Below are positions 1 through 9,799 of a stretch of 64,000 nucleotides of DNA, one piece after another. Under the pieces are notes generated by a model. The model searched no databases. It was not told the DNA's origin and saw nothing but the letters and a program-made list of their open reading frames with translations. Origin of the DNA: Sphagnum compactum (Eukaryota > Bryophyta > Sphagnopsida > Sphagnales); the NCBI GenBank assembly GCA_965153455.1, contig OZ234501.1:14508001-14572000 (forward strand). Direction: 5' to 3'. Position numbers and translations under genes: made by a program. Numbering within the stretch: position 1 is the first letter of the stretch; each line of letters starts with the position of its first letter.

Positions 1-262
1 AATAATGAAAATCATGTGAAGTTTGTTCATTAATAGGTTCGTACATTTTACACACAAATTTCGTGCATTGAAAACACATTTGACACATGAATAAATGTGT
101 TGACGAATGAAATACGAACCTATGAATGAAAGAATGTCACACAAATTTCGCATCTTACAATAAATCCATGTGTCAAATGTGTTTTCAATGCACAATATTA
201 GTGTGTGAAACATATAAATTATGAATGAACTAATGTTACACGATTTCCACTTTTAAGTCGTG
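1..262. repeat. Nested inverted-repeat (hairpin/MITE-like) element at window edge
   Basis: Positions 63-89 and 167-193 are a perfect 27-bp inverted repeat. A second, shorter inverted repeat (about 26-43 against 113-130) is nested across it, and weaker pairing continues outward toward position 1 and about 262. The transcript or single strand could fold into a long hairpin. It may be a fold-back or MITE-type element whose outer boundary lies at or beyond the window start, so no target duplication can be read. Confidence 0.7.
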
Positions 263-939
263 AGATGTTAAGTTTGTGATGTTCAAGATATAGAGGTGGA
301 CAATTGGAAAATTGAATAAAAAATTATTACAATGAAGAAGCAATTGATGTGTTTAGGAAGGCAGCGAATTGCAATTCAACAACAATTGGGAAGCATAGAG
401 AAAAGAGGGGGTTCTCCATTTTGGTTGTAACCAATCTTATGCCCAACTTGCCTTATTGATGCAAATTCGAATATTGTCATCCTTGTTAAACCCTATGGGT
501 TTTGTAAAGCTTGGTACGACTACTATGACATAATAGTCACTTTATGTAAGCACACATACCACCTTTTTTATCTAGCTGAATTATTGAAGAACAAGAATAA
601 ATGTTGTGTTTGTGGAAAATCACTTCACCCAAACTGGTGGACCAATTTTGGATTTTGCACAAAAGAAATGAAAAGCTCCACACACATGCTATAAATTTAT
701 GATTGCATGAATTAAAAGAGGAGTTGAAGAACTCCTTGCAAGAAAAGGTCAGATTATCTTGGATGTCTGGTGAGTTCTACACATCTTTGTTGAATTGATT
801 TTGAAGGACTTGGATAGAAAAAAATTGTTTAATTGGTGGGTATTTGAATAGTGCCAATGAGCAATAACTATTTGATTTGGGGTGTTGTGAATGCTTATTA
901 AAATAGTCTTTTGATTTGCATTACTTGACTAATACTAAG
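263..939. other. Intergenic, nothing recognised
   Basis: AT-rich sequence with no long open frame, no recognisable transposon protein and no RNA gene that I can identify. Confidence 0.5.
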
Positions 940-1500
940 GTTGAAAATAAATTCCATGTTTTGCAGTGCTATCAGTGTTCGCAAAAATCACCTTTTTGAT
1001 CATTAATGCTTTCAATGTTATGAGGAATCATTTCTATGCTTTGAAGTTTTATCAGTGCTTGTGAAAATCACAACTTTCATTTGTAATGCTTTGGATGTTA
1101 AGGAAAATCAAATTTGTGTTTTTTGGTGTTATTAGTGCTTATGAAAAGTACCTATTTTGATTTGTAGTGCTTTGGATCCTAATGAAAACCAAAGCTATTC
1201 TTTTGGTGTTATTGGTCTTTGAGAAAATCACCTATTTGATTTGTGGTGCTTTAGATGTTAAAGAAAATCAATATGTGCTTTATGGTGCTATCAATGTTTG
1301 TGAAATGCACCTATTTGCTTTGTAGTGCTTTGGATGCTAAGGAAAATTAATATGTGCTTTCTGGTGTTACTAGTTATTGTGAAAAACACATTTTTGCTTT
1401 GTAGTGCTTTGGATGTTAAAGGTAATCTTATGTTTGTTAATGCTATTAATGCCTATGATAAACATTTCTTTCATTTGTACTATTTTGGATGTTAATCAAA
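940..1500 (+). repeat. Minisatellite, 79-81 bp period, about 7 units
   Basis: A degenerate unit containing 'gtgctttggatgttaagg' recurs near 1008, 1088, 1169, 1248, 1327, 1406 and 1487, a regular spacing of 79-81 bp. Units have diverged by many substitutions, so the array is old. No coding frame runs through it. Confidence 0.8.
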
Positions 1501-1941
1501 AGTAGTGTTGTGGTCTATTGTGTTTTGGCCAAAACTTAATTAAAACACCCCTTCAATTTTTATAGTGCTTTTGGTGTGCCATTATGCTTGTGGTGCTTGT
1601 GAAAATAATGGACTGCAATTTGCAACACTAATTTGGGTGCTCAGCAAAAGTAATTGTTTGATGCATGCAGACAATTGTCTAACTATAATTTCAAGGTGTT
1701 TAGGCATATTTGAAGCAAGGACCATTGAACTTGTTTTTTCCTTCCTTACATTATGAGTTTGTTTGAATTTTGAATCTATCATTGTGGTTCTTGCATGCAA
1801 GTAACATACTACAACTCAAGCATACTGAATATGGGTCAACTGGTTCCACCTACCTACAAAATTAAAGGCTAAGCCTTGGAGCACTTAGCAATAGCCCATT
1901 GGGCTTCAAGTCCTACAATGGAAAAACAATTGACACACCAC

Positions 1942-2052
1942 CACTACTACAAAATGTGGGTGCAGTTCACTAGTCCCCGTTCATTAGACCAATGAATTCA
2001 CTCAAAATCCAGTGAAATCACTTGGCGTATAGGGACACCTTTTGTTGTAGTG
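1942..2052. mobile_element. CACTA-type MITE, copy 1 (111 bp)
   Basis: The element begins CACTACTACAAAA and ends TTTTGTTGTAGTG, so its 13-bp terminal inverted repeats match at 12 positions. It is flanked by a 3-bp direct repeat CAC (1939-1941 and 2053-2055), the duplication size expected of CACTA (En/Spm) elements. It has no coding capacity and must have been moved by an enzyme encoded elsewhere. A second, longer copy lies at 24960-25113. Confidence 0.9.
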
Positions 2053-2055
2053 CAC

Positions 2056-5000
2056 CTTCCTCTCCTAAGGTCCATGATGAAGCTAATTCACCACTGAAAG
2101 CACATATTGTTATAGGTGTTGTAGCCTTACAACCTAAAAAAGCCCTCACAATGCACAATGGTAAGGTTCCCATTTGATGGAATATATTTGCATGCCATAA
2201 GTTTTTTAGTATAAACATTATAATTTTTACATCACATTAACAATAATTTATTTCTTTTGGAGATTATTCTAATCTACACTAGAAAATGTGAACTTCAAAT
2301 TATGATCCATATTTGTAGTTGTGCTTGCAACTCTTATTCATAACTGTTTTTTGTTAGCCATAACATTCTGATCCACATTACATGCATGCAGATGTGCCAA
2401 ATTCAATGGTTCAGACAATCAACATGGGGCCAAAGGTTGGAGGTCAAGTTACAAAGGAGGTGGAAAAAGACATTGTGCTAGTGATACCATGCACCACAAA
2501 TCTAGTGTAGCATAGAAAACCATTATCTCACAATTTGGATCTAGTTCTTAACAATCCAATGGAGGTGGTGGCCGTAGGTTAGTAGGTAACTCTCTTAATG
2601 CAACTAAAGATTGTATTATGGACATTTTGTTTATCATTTGTAGACATAGCCCACTACGTTTAGATTTTTTACTTAGCACTTTTTTAAATTATGCTATAAT
2701 CTTATAACCCATGTATGGATTTCAAAGCCTATGGATTAGTTTGCTTTGTCTATTACAAGGATTGACAACAACGAGTAAAATAATGAAGGGGAAGTTACTA
2801 GTCCCATTTCCAATGGCAAGGTGTTTACCGCAAATGAGGTTTGTGGATAGAACTTAGATACTCATTTGCAAAAGATCCCCATAAGCAAAAGCTTTGAAAG
2901 AATGCCCAAAGTATTCATTTGAGAAGTGAAAGACTCCTACTACACATTCCCCACCATGAAGGAAAAAGGCTTATGGTCATGAGTTGCAAAAAAATGCAAT
3001 AACATTGTTTGCCATACTTGATGGTGAATAGAAGGAGGGAAATACCAAGGGCAAGGGCAAGGATTCATGGGCCCCAAAACCAAGGAACTAAAAAAAAGTT
3101 GTGGTTTAGCTCTATAGAAACCCATATCCATTAGAAGGCTCAAAGTAGGGATTAGGACAAGGGGGTTATAGTTAACTACACTACTTGTGACAAGTTGAAG
3201 CCTACATGAAATTAAGAAAATTGGAGCAATTTGGAGTAGATTTGGTCATGTATAATTTTTTTTGCAAAGGGTTAGTTTATGGTTACTTTGCCCTATTCAA
3301 CTTGACATGCAATTGACTTATTCCAAGTACTAAGGACAAACATTTTGGAAACAGTTTGTTGCTTTAGTAACACATTTCAAATTTGTATTTTGCTCATGCA
3401 CATTCACATACATGTGTTTTGTTTCAAACATATATGAATCCTAATTTCAAATAACAAATAATACATTTTGACAAAATTAAACACATAATCACCTTGGTAA
3501 TTAACTAGTTATGATAATGGCTTTGAAAAAAAAATGCAATTGTTGCCTTAAGCAAGTACTCCCAAGATCTAGATTTGTTGAGAAATTCTAAGTTTGATTG
3601 AGATTTCCAACAGAACTTTCCAAGGGAACTTTGGGGCAGTTCACAGATGTTTCCAATGGACTTCAAAACTTTCCAATAGAAATTTCCTACACAACTTTGC
3701 ATGGGCAAAAAACTTTTCCAATAGACCTAAAAAAGTTCCAACAAAACTAGTTTTGTTGGAAATTTTTCAAACAATACTCTCAAACAAATTCATTCAAAAC
3801 TTAATGTTTAAATATTCCAACAAATTCAAGTGTCACATTTTATTAGCACAAATTATGCAAAATAATTAGGCCATCCATCATTAATATGTGAAATAATTTA
3901 ATACTTCAACAATAAAATACATTTTTATTTTTTGGACACCATGATCAACACATTTGAATATCCACAATAAACTTTAACAATGACTAGCATTGCTTTGAAT
4001 GTGTCCTATTTCTATCCACCTATTGACAATAGATGAAGTTTAGTTTTGACCTAGATCTTGTGTATTATCTCCCATCATCTAGGCTTCCTATATCAATCAT
4101 GAATTGTAACAAATGTTTTGTTATGATTCAATTGAACACTTGAAGGTGAAGTATTATACTTTCAACATCTATACATAGTTTTTGCACCTCAAAATTATAT
4201 AATATCTTGGCATTCTGGGCTTATTCATGGTTGGGGTTCCAAAAAAAGGAACAAGGATTCAAGGACCTTTGTGGGGTTACTTTTTGCAAAATAACATTTA
4301 TTTGAAACAAATTTAAGTGAGAAAAATTGATTAGTCCAATTTAAAATAATTCACGTGGCGGTGGTGAATTTTCACATTCATACATATTGTGTATGAATAT
4401 TTTGGTTTATAGCCAGAAATGCATAAATTCCCAGAAATTCCAAAAATAAGTTTCAATGGACAACCAAACATGTTTTTTGGTAAGATTTTTTCCTGCACAT
4501 GTGATTGCACCTCAAGCTAGACATTTTTAAATACTTTGAAATTTTTGTATAATTTGGTTTTTCATCAAGTTCATATAATGAACATATATTATCATAGAAG
4601 GGGACATGTTTTTGTTGTACAAAAAGTTTGAAATCAATTGCATGACTTTATGCATTCCTTTTAATTATTTTATAAAAAAATGCAATTTAGACATTTGATA
4701 TAGTTAGTTGACATGACTCAAAATGACATTTACATAGTATCCAAACTATTTAAAAATATTTTTATTAATTTAACAAGACATCATTTTATTTATTGGCATA
4801 CAACAATTCACTACAACTATAATAATGTAAGATAAACAAAAATCCAAAATTATCCTTTGTAGTCCTTTAAATACATGTCATTCCTTTTCGGTACCCCAAT
4901 CATGAATACACCCTTCCATAATTTATACCTAAATAGTTTCTTTGACTTGCATTATTTGGGCAGATTGATATTATTGTCTAATCTCTAGGCCCATTGATCA

Positions 5001-5329
5001 TAACACCATGCTCCACAAATTTTTCCAACCTTCATGATTAATTGTTCACCTTTGATGTCCCCAATAGTTTCAACCATTAGTACAATGGGTTTCAACAACC
5101 CGAGAAAAAAATTACATTTTAGTTTGAAATTCAACGACTTAATCCAAAACATTAATTTGTAAGATAGAAAGGATATTAACACTTGTTTTCAAACTTTCAG
5201 ATAGCTAGCATACAAAAAACAAAAACATTTCATGTACAAATTACCAGATATACAAATGATGTCACCTCAAAACACTTGATGAACATTCAATGCAATTTTT
5301 TATTCATGAGCAAAATAACAATCAATCTA
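2056..5329. other. Gene-poor intergenic tract
   Basis: No credible gene is visible. Short frames on both strands lack domain-like composition. Around 3590-3800 there is a loose array of short motifs resembling 'tttccaatagaactt', including a self-complementary stretch near 3738-3765, probably a decayed simple repeat. The rest is AT-rich and unassigned. Confidence 0.5.
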
Positions 5330-6073
5330 GAAGGTTTGATGCTTCTACTGCATCAATAATGCAACTCAAAACATCATATTTGAGCTCATAAGTAGCATAA
5401 TTGCCTTTGATAAAATGGATAATGGGTGGCATTATGAACTTGGATGCAAATATTAGGTGTGAAAATATGTAGGCAAAAGGTTTGTCATTTCAAAAAGCAT
5501 AAGTATGACTACCTACTTGGTGTCTTTCGAACCAATATCCTCTCAAAACTACATCTCCTTCAACGTAGGAATTACCCCACCCGTCTTCAAAGGATTCTTG
5601 CATAATGTGAACAGTCTTATCCACTAATAGCAACCAAAATCGCTCATCCATGTCATTGTCACAAATGACAACAACATTGTCCTCAATGCAAACCACATTT
5701 GCTATCCATTTGCCACCTATAACATTTTCAATCTCTTCATTTGGGTCAAGCATCATCTCCCTAACCTTCATGCTATTAGTAGGTTTGAGCTTTTTCAATG
5801 TCCATGTAAGGACATGAAGTTCATTATCACATCTCCCATTTGGAATCTTATCAATGCAAGTAACACAAAAGCATGAAATGTTGTGGCATTGAAATAAAGT
5901 GGGGTCTTTGTTGGGAACACATCATATCTGGTGCATCTAGTGCCACAAATTGTTTCATAGTCTACAAAATTGTCTTTTCTGCTATCTTTTATGACTAATT
6001 TATAGTCACCTTGGACAACTGGACAAGATGACATGTATAGACAAAACAAACAAGTTATTTCAGACAGGCACAA
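5330..6073 (-). pseudogene. Decayed gene part with WLLLVDK...DGWG...YWFER motif
   Basis: Two overlapping minus-strand frames (6073-5795 and 5798-5490) join only by a frameshift or lost splice near 5800. The second reads ...ERFWLLLVDKTVHIM..., then DGWGNSYVEGDVVLRGYWFER, and stops at 5490-5492. In the same frame directly after that stop, convincing protein sequence continues to about 5330 (FAYIFSHLI, then MPPIIHF and YATYEL). The stop therefore looks like a nonsense mutation in a once-longer protein. I recall this motif string from repetitive plant proteins of unknown function but cannot name the family. It may be the 3' end of the same gene as the exons at 6955-9793, all on this strand. No reaction can be assigned. 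Confidence 0.65.
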
Positions 6074-6084
6074 ACTAGTAGTCT

Positions 6085-6590
6085 AGATTAAACATGACTG
6101 AAATAATAATAGTGTACCATGCGGCATGTCTGAGTTGACTGATTACTAACATACTTATAGCTAACATGTTTAACACGTGGGATGTCTACACTTACTATAA
6201 TTTAATAGCCATTTAGCTGACGTGGACTATTCTTTTGTTTGAGTTGGCTAATAATTAATATATTCATTGTTGACATGGTAGGACACGTGTTATGTCTATT
6301 GTGACTATACTGACTAATGGTGCTAACTCCATGGAATGACATGTGTCATGTCTAATCTGATTAATATGCCTAATTTTGATAACTTTAAATTGTGACACGT
6401 GTCTTGTTTGTTATGACCACATTGTCTAATGGTATTACTTTCATATAATGACACATGTCATTTGATATGACTTGGTTGTCTAATGTTGCTTATTGCATTG
6501 TTTGGCACATGTTATCTATTTTGACAGATTGTTTAATGTGGTTGGTTTCTTGTATTGATATGTTGCATGTTATTAATGGTTCACCATTAA
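6085..6590 (+). repeat. 55-bp tandem array with CACGTG/CATGTG palindromes
   Basis: About nine degenerate units of roughly 55 bp each carry a G-box-like core: near 6119, 6174 (CACGTG), 6229 (GACGTG), 6284 (GACACGTGT), 6340 (ACATGTGTC), 6395 (GACACGTGTC), 6453 (ACACATGTCA), 6507 and 6562. The spaces between cores share 'tgactaatgg' and 'atgtct' motifs. CACGTG is the classic binding core of plant bHLH and bZIP factors, but here it could simply be part of the repeat unit. The array lies between two exon-like segments on the minus strand, so it may be intronic. Confidence 0.75.
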
Positions 6591-6954
6591 TATAATAATA
6601 TTAATATTAAATATTAATATTCTTGTTATTTGAGTGGCATTTCTAATATGTATGCCATTTTTTCTATATGGATTACTTGAGCATTTATGATCATTTGTTG
6701 CAAACTAGATAGGTCAGTTGAACTAATCTATCAATATACAAATTTAAGCAATTCAACATCTTTCAACTTTCCACACACATACACTTACATTACTAAAACA
6801 ATATCACACATATGTAACTGAAATATATGAAGTTTTTGTTCAAAATTGTAGGTTTGAAGATACAACATACACAGTCGCTTGCCCAACTATATATGGAACC
6901 TATACAAAACTACATTTATCAAAATTCACATGATCATATTTACAAGTTCAAGTT

Positions 6955-7224
6955 TTACACCCTTGAAGATGTCAGCTTCCAAGGCCACAATATAATGTAG
7001 CCTATGGCATCTCCTACATTGTATAAAGGAGTATTAGCATCATGAGATGGAAATGGCAAAGTAACATTTGCCAATAAACTAAAACTCATAGAAATACATA
7101 AGGTGCTTGTTGGCATTTCCTTGTGATGTTGAAATGCTCCTACACCACCAAATTTCACAAAATTGCCAACTGCACAAGGCATCCCTTCTTCATCCATGAA
7201 GGTGATGGCTTCATTTGGCATGTA
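6955..7224 (-). pseudogene. Exon-like segment ending in GDAIGYIILWPWKL
   Basis: A minus-strand frame of about 88 codons starts right after a good 3' splice site (TTTTGTAG at about 7225-7232) and stops at 6955. It contains MPNEAITFMDEEGMPCAVGN and near its end NTPLYNVGDAIGYIILWPWK. The pattern of a small 'GDAIG..I.WPW.L' C-terminal block recalls the C-terminal region of plant transposon-associated (CACTA/Ptta-type) proteins, but this is a weak memory-based match. It is probably the last or next-to-last exon of the decayed gene that also includes 7406-9793. Confidence 0.5.
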
Positions 7225-7405
7225 CTACAAAACACATGTACAAATCAAACACAATTAACATGACCACAATAGAAATACAAATGGGTTTACATAAATTAAC
7301 ATAATTACCATGACAAAAATAAAAACATGTTGATAGAAACTAACATAACCATGATAAAAGCATAAACAAATTGACAAAATTAATAATAACATGATAGGAA
7401 CCCAC

Positions 7406-7564
7406 ATTTGGTTGGGCTTTCTTAGTTGATGATGTAATAGTGTCTTTTGCATGTGACCCTAAGGAAAACTGACCTTTCACAAGGTTTCTTGTACCTGATG
7501 CATGCGCTTCATTTGCCAAAATTGGCACCCCAGCTCCTTGGGTGCTTTTACTGATCCCTACAAT
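7406..7564 (-). pseudogene. Exon-like segment (Ser/Lys/Gly-rich linker)
   Basis: This 159-nt segment (53 open codons) is bounded by a clear acceptor, TTTTTGTAG at 7565-7572, and a donor-like GTGGGT at 7405-7400. It encodes a low-complexity linker including STQGAGVPILANEAHASGT and TSSTKKAQPN. The region between 7225 and 7405 has repeated 'aacataa...catgata' blocks typical of an intron. Function is unknown; position and strand suggest it links the FCP1-like part to the segment at 6955-7224. Confidence 0.5.
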
Positions 7565-7713
7565 CTACAAAAACCAAACAACACGTGTATCAAAACAAAA
7601 TTAAACACTCCAAATACAAGTTTTCTTCGACATAATTTCATGAATAACATTTGACTATACAAATATTGCATGAAATCAAAACTTGTTAGAGCATGAAGTT
7701 CATTGCTAATCAC

Positions 7714-8650
7714 CTAGGGGGGAGGTGTCCATGCATAAGTCTTTATGGACTTCCAATGTGAGGATTCTTGAGTAATTCGCTTCTACCCACGGTGGTGTAA
7801 ATCCACATATCCTAAGGTGTTGGGCACTTCCAATAACCCAACCAAGTAAGGCCACAATGTTCCGAGTAGATAATTCTTATCATCTACTTCACTATTGAAT
7901 GGTTCAAGTAGAATGAAAAAATAGGGCACATTGACCATGCATTTATATGGGCAGTCATCAATAAGCAATGTATTCATATGAGACAATGGCCTATTCAACT
8001 TTGGGCTTATCTCATTAAACACCATGCTCATGTTTTTCAACACTAGTGGTTGTTTGGGATTCAAAGGATGGGGAACTTTAGTTTGTTCACATTTTTTAGC
8101 ACCTCGTATAAAAACATGTTTTATCTCACACCGTTCTCCTCCTAACAATAACTTAACTATTGGAATCAAATTTGGCATTGTTATGGATGACACATATCCC
8201 AATGTCAAACCGTGTAGAACACAATTGCAGAAATTGATAATAGGTAAGGCGTGGGGCAACCATCTTATTCCCACACCTTACAAGATGAACCCATGGTGGC
8301 CAATATTTCTCACTAAGGACATGAATTGCAAAAACACAATAGACCATTAATGTCTAGGACAACTAGGTATTGTACAAGAATCATTGGAGAGGGAGTGTTG
8401 GCATTCACCTTTGTTTTTGGGCTCACCTCCTTTTGGGAATTTGTATTATCAATTTGTTTTCCAAAACCATCATCATGTGGAAGCTTGATTGTTTGGCAAG
8501 GTAAATGAAAAAGTCTCCACCACAAACAACTTGTTAAATTCCCGAGTTCGAGATTGTGTGTTCCTCCCATGCTTCTTTTCTTTCCCTACACTTGGATCTT
8601 CTAATTCAGGACTAGAAATGTTCATCACATTACTCATTTTATGAACAATT
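7714..8650 (-). pseudogene. FCP1/NLI-interacting-factor-like HAD phosphatase, broken
   Basis: Across three minus-strand frames the order of a plant FCP1-homology protein can be followed. First comes a charged N-terminal linker (to about 8650), then YLVVLDINGLLC (about 8340-8380), where the family has a first-aspartate motif; the second motif position is Asn here. Next are a phenylalanine/cysteine-rich stretch and RFDIGIC (about 8175-8195). Last is an open frame from 8274 with QPLVLKNMSMVF, NTLLIDDCPYKCMVNVP and LWPYLVGLLEVPNTLGYV. A stop at 7783-7785 interrupts this, but the frame continues (KRITQESSHW) to a TAG at 7714-7716. Intact members are HAD-fold protein phosphatases or phosphatase-like proteins. 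At least two frameshifts and one internal stop make this copy dead. Confidence 0.75.
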
Positions 8651-8974
8651 GGGATGTCATGTGTATGTGGTAAACATAATTGTAATTGTCTCTGCTAATA
8701 GATTTTAATCTCTAGGTTGATCATAAGGTTTTGTTGTTGAAGTTAAACCATTCCCCTAGTCAAGATAAACCCAGAAAAATTCCAACAATTACTAGGTGTT
8801 AGAAAAATCTGCAATGTTCAACATTTCAATTAATCCAATTTTGTATTCAATGAAAAATGAATTGAAAAAGTAATCCAAACAATTAGTTTTGTGAAATTAC
8901 CACTCCCATACTCCGTTCAACATTTGTTGCAAGATTGTCAGATGGAATATGCCTAGCCTCTGAATTAGTTACAC

Positions 8975-9205
8975 CTCCTTGCAAGATGATTGCTTCATAA
9001 ATGCAAGCATCTCCTCCATCATACTAGAGAGGGCCTCTTGGCCCTTCACCAATTCATTTGTGGTGGATTTCAACTCATGTGTGGTTTGGCAGAGCTCTTC
9101 ATGGCTGCTACCCTTAATGCCATCCAAACAAATTGCAAGGTTAACAATTAGATTTCCAACAAGTCCATTGCTTTCTAATTTAGATGTGTCCATCAATGTC
9201 CTTTC
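8975..9205 (-). pseudogene. Exon-like segment encoding a short coiled coil
   Basis: This 231-nt fully open segment lies exactly between an acceptor (GGGTTGTAG, ending at 9206) and a donor (GGAG then GTGTAAC, starting at 8974). The 77 codons include SSHEELCQTTHELKSTTNEL and EALSSMMEEMLAFMKQ, with hydrophobic residues at heptad-like spacing that suggest a coiled coil. It lies just upstream, in transcription order, of the FCP1-like segment and is probably part of the same gene. I do not recognise a family. Confidence 0.5.
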
Positions 9206-9517
9206 CTACAACCCAACACAAAAATACCCCCAGTCCATACCTACATTAGTAGAATTTGTATGAATTATGTAGGGATGGAAGTGATCTCCAAAATTGAACA
9301 AGTTTACACGAATGGATTTCACAACATTGTTTTTACTTCATCATCATCCATCCTTGTTACTTTTTGTTTTTACCTTTTTGACCCTCTTTGCTTCTATTTG
9401 GATTTTAACCAATGTGGGGGGTCTACCCAACTCTTCCTGAATTCCCCAGAAATGTCAAAGTAGGTTTAAGGGGTTCAACTTGAATGCATATCCTCTAGCT
9501 GTTATTAATTAATGAAC

Positions 9518-9793
9518 CTTACCACCACCACAAGGTTTACCTTGTGCATTGCAATGCATAATACATATAAAATCTTGGCCCTCAGGAGCTAATTCAATGC
9601 CAAGCCTTTTCATTATCTTATCCATGGCACATCGTCTTGCTCGTTCTTTACTTACCACCTTAGTTTTTGCCCTTGATGAAACCACACCACTATGGTATTG
9701 GGCAAATACGTTAGTAGCTCGAATTGACCCACCACCCATTTGATTTCCTATTTTCCTAATGCTTGTAGGAACAAGAGGGCTTCCAAGGGTCAC
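9518..9793 (-). pseudogene. Exon-like segment with Gly/Cys-rich C terminus, unrecognised
   Basis: A minus-strand frame of about 92 codons includes SRAKTKVVSKERARR, then AMDKIMKRLGIELAPEGQDF, then ICIMHCNAQGKPCGGG, and meets a donor-like AAG/GTTCAT at 9518/9517. The same frame upstream is closed by a TGA at 9803-9805, after a stretch reading KPPTSHGP. Basic and then Cys/His/Gly-rich composition could be a small nucleic-acid or metal-binding piece, but no family is assigned. The neighbouring 9.8-10.3 kb in other frames reads as a Pro/Gln-rich linker, consistent with a long low-complexity N-terminal region of the same decayed gene. Confidence 0.45.
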
Positions 9794-9799
9794 ATGAAC

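Noticed and set aside
1820-1938. SINE-like 'gggcttcaagtcc' next to MITE copy 1
   Set aside because: B-box resemblance is weak and no A box or tail is visible.
8024-8350. 108-codon plus-strand frame
   Set aside because: Antisense shadow of the FCP1-like pseudogene.
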